From Paralithodes platypus (taxonomy: Eukaryota > Arthropoda > Malacostraca > Decapoda > Lithodidae), in contig CM064569.1 of the NCBI GenBank assembly GCA_032716605.1, forward strand, positions 14,158,538-14,222,537: DNA of 64,000 bases, given 5' to 3'. How positions within the stretch are numbered: position 1 is the first letter of the stretch; each line of letters starts with the position of its first letter. Under the pieces are notes generated by a model. The model searched no databases. It was not told the DNA's origin and was given only the letters and a program-made list of their open reading frames with translations. This document shows, piece after piece, positions 63,241 to 64,000 of the stretch. The position numbers were made by a program, and so were the translations under genes.

Positions 63241-64000
63241 AAATAAAAATTCGATAATTATAATACCTTCACGTAATAGTTAAGATGTTTCCTTTCTTAG
63301 AGAAGATTGAAATTATAGATGGTATATAAGCAAGATAGGATGAAGGGTGTTTTGTGAAGATTGTCTGGCGGTAAGTGGCAGCTATGTTGAGGCCTGGTGG
63401 TAGGTGGGAGTGAGGGAGGCAAGGCTGGGGAGTAGTGTTGATTCAGCCGTGCAACCTACGCTATCCCGTGCAATATAGCTCAACATTGCACCATACCGCC
63501 TCGCTATTTTTTCCCCCAAGTCTCCTCTTTTACTCGACACCTCCCAAACCCGACATATAGCTCAATTCCTCCACAAAGTTACCCTCTGTTCTATGATAAA
63601 TATGCACAGAAAAACCTAATGGTGAAGAGGGCGAAATAGAAAGGTATGGAAGAATATGGAGCTTATGCGACATCTCCACCACCGACATTAGAAAGGTAAT
63701 GTGACAGCAATTATTACCGGTTTTCCAGGGGTTCGAGTGGGGTCCGTCAGCTTGGGAATGTTGGAATGATCGTGGGAATCTGGGAATGAGGATCGCTGCG
63801 TACTGTCACTCCGTCTTTACCTCCGAATATTGAAGTTTACAAAAGCTCGCTAATCGGAGGGGTGTCGCTCGCTGCCGTAATGGGACTTACTTTGCTCACG
63901 GCGTAATTATTATCTGCGTTATTGTGAAAGGCTGCGGACTAATGATTAATGACGCATAGCTTAAGTATGAGCAAAAAAAAAAATATATATATATAATTAT
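63241..64000. other. Non-repetitive DNA, no gene confirmed
   Basis: Moderate-GC unique sequence. The first ATG after the candidate start site (63283) gives only 14 codons before TAA. No exon is recognised. Confidence 0.5.

Overview
This is repeat-dominated animal nuclear DNA. I read it as an arthropod, most likely a decapod crustacean. The grounds are a short array of the arthropod telomeric pentamer (TAACC)5 at 11389-11413, very dense (CT)n, (AT)n and (AC)n microsatellites, many long minisatellites, non-LTR retrotransposon pieces and hundreds of bases of small TTAA-flanked elements. I see no rRNA, no intact tRNA gene, no CRISPR and no bacterial-type gene. The taxon is inference. No complete host gene is visible; most long open frames here come from tandem repeats whose unit avoids stop codons or from copies of a small DNA transposon.

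The main content is a set of small non-autonomous DNA elements, lettered here. Family A (about 26 copies) and family B (about 12 copies) share a core containing GGCTCGCTATCGCTCGCCAG and end in TTAA followed by four to six G. Together they occupy roughly a fifth of the window. Family C (16 copies, about 214 bp) is a foldback element with ends TTAACCC. Family D has ends reading TTAA plus a GGTATCACACGAG-like motif. Family E has ends TATAGTC and TA-type flanks. Family F begins TACAGTCG and looks pogo-like. TTAA elements often abut and share one TTAA (6897, 11883, 25350, 38124, 41539, 52095), as expected when one TTAA-targeting element lands in the duplicated target of another.

Retroposons: a 5'-truncated, frameshifted CR1/jockey-like LINE (about 17540-19708), whose last 36 bp recur alone inside a family D element at 8109-8144; three other LINE scraps (16496-16914, 34164-34342, 40123-40345); a tRNA-derived SINE (SINE-2); a 118-bp hairpin-headed retroposon (SINE-1) with clear target-site duplications at three sites; and a pair of poly(T)-led elements at 41941 and 42623.

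Tandem repeats run from 14 bp to 177 bp units, with a 929-bp duplication and a 501-bp higher-order repeat. Several begin inside a transposon: the 56-bp array at 37286 contains the terminus of the family A copy next to it, a 24-bp array sits in the middle of a family C copy at 59067, and a TTCC tract starts inside a truncated family A copy at 43503.

Possible host coding material is limited to GC-rich, exon-like pieces at 21304-21430 (minus), 23652-24260 (minus, triplicated, inside a family B copy) and 29675-29744 (plus). The last 1.5 kb (62430-64000) is the least repetitive part and holds a TATA plus initiator arrangement at 63196-63234. The most unusual biology is the A/B system itself: dense, nesting, recombining, and in two copies carrying the same GC-rich exon-like sequence.
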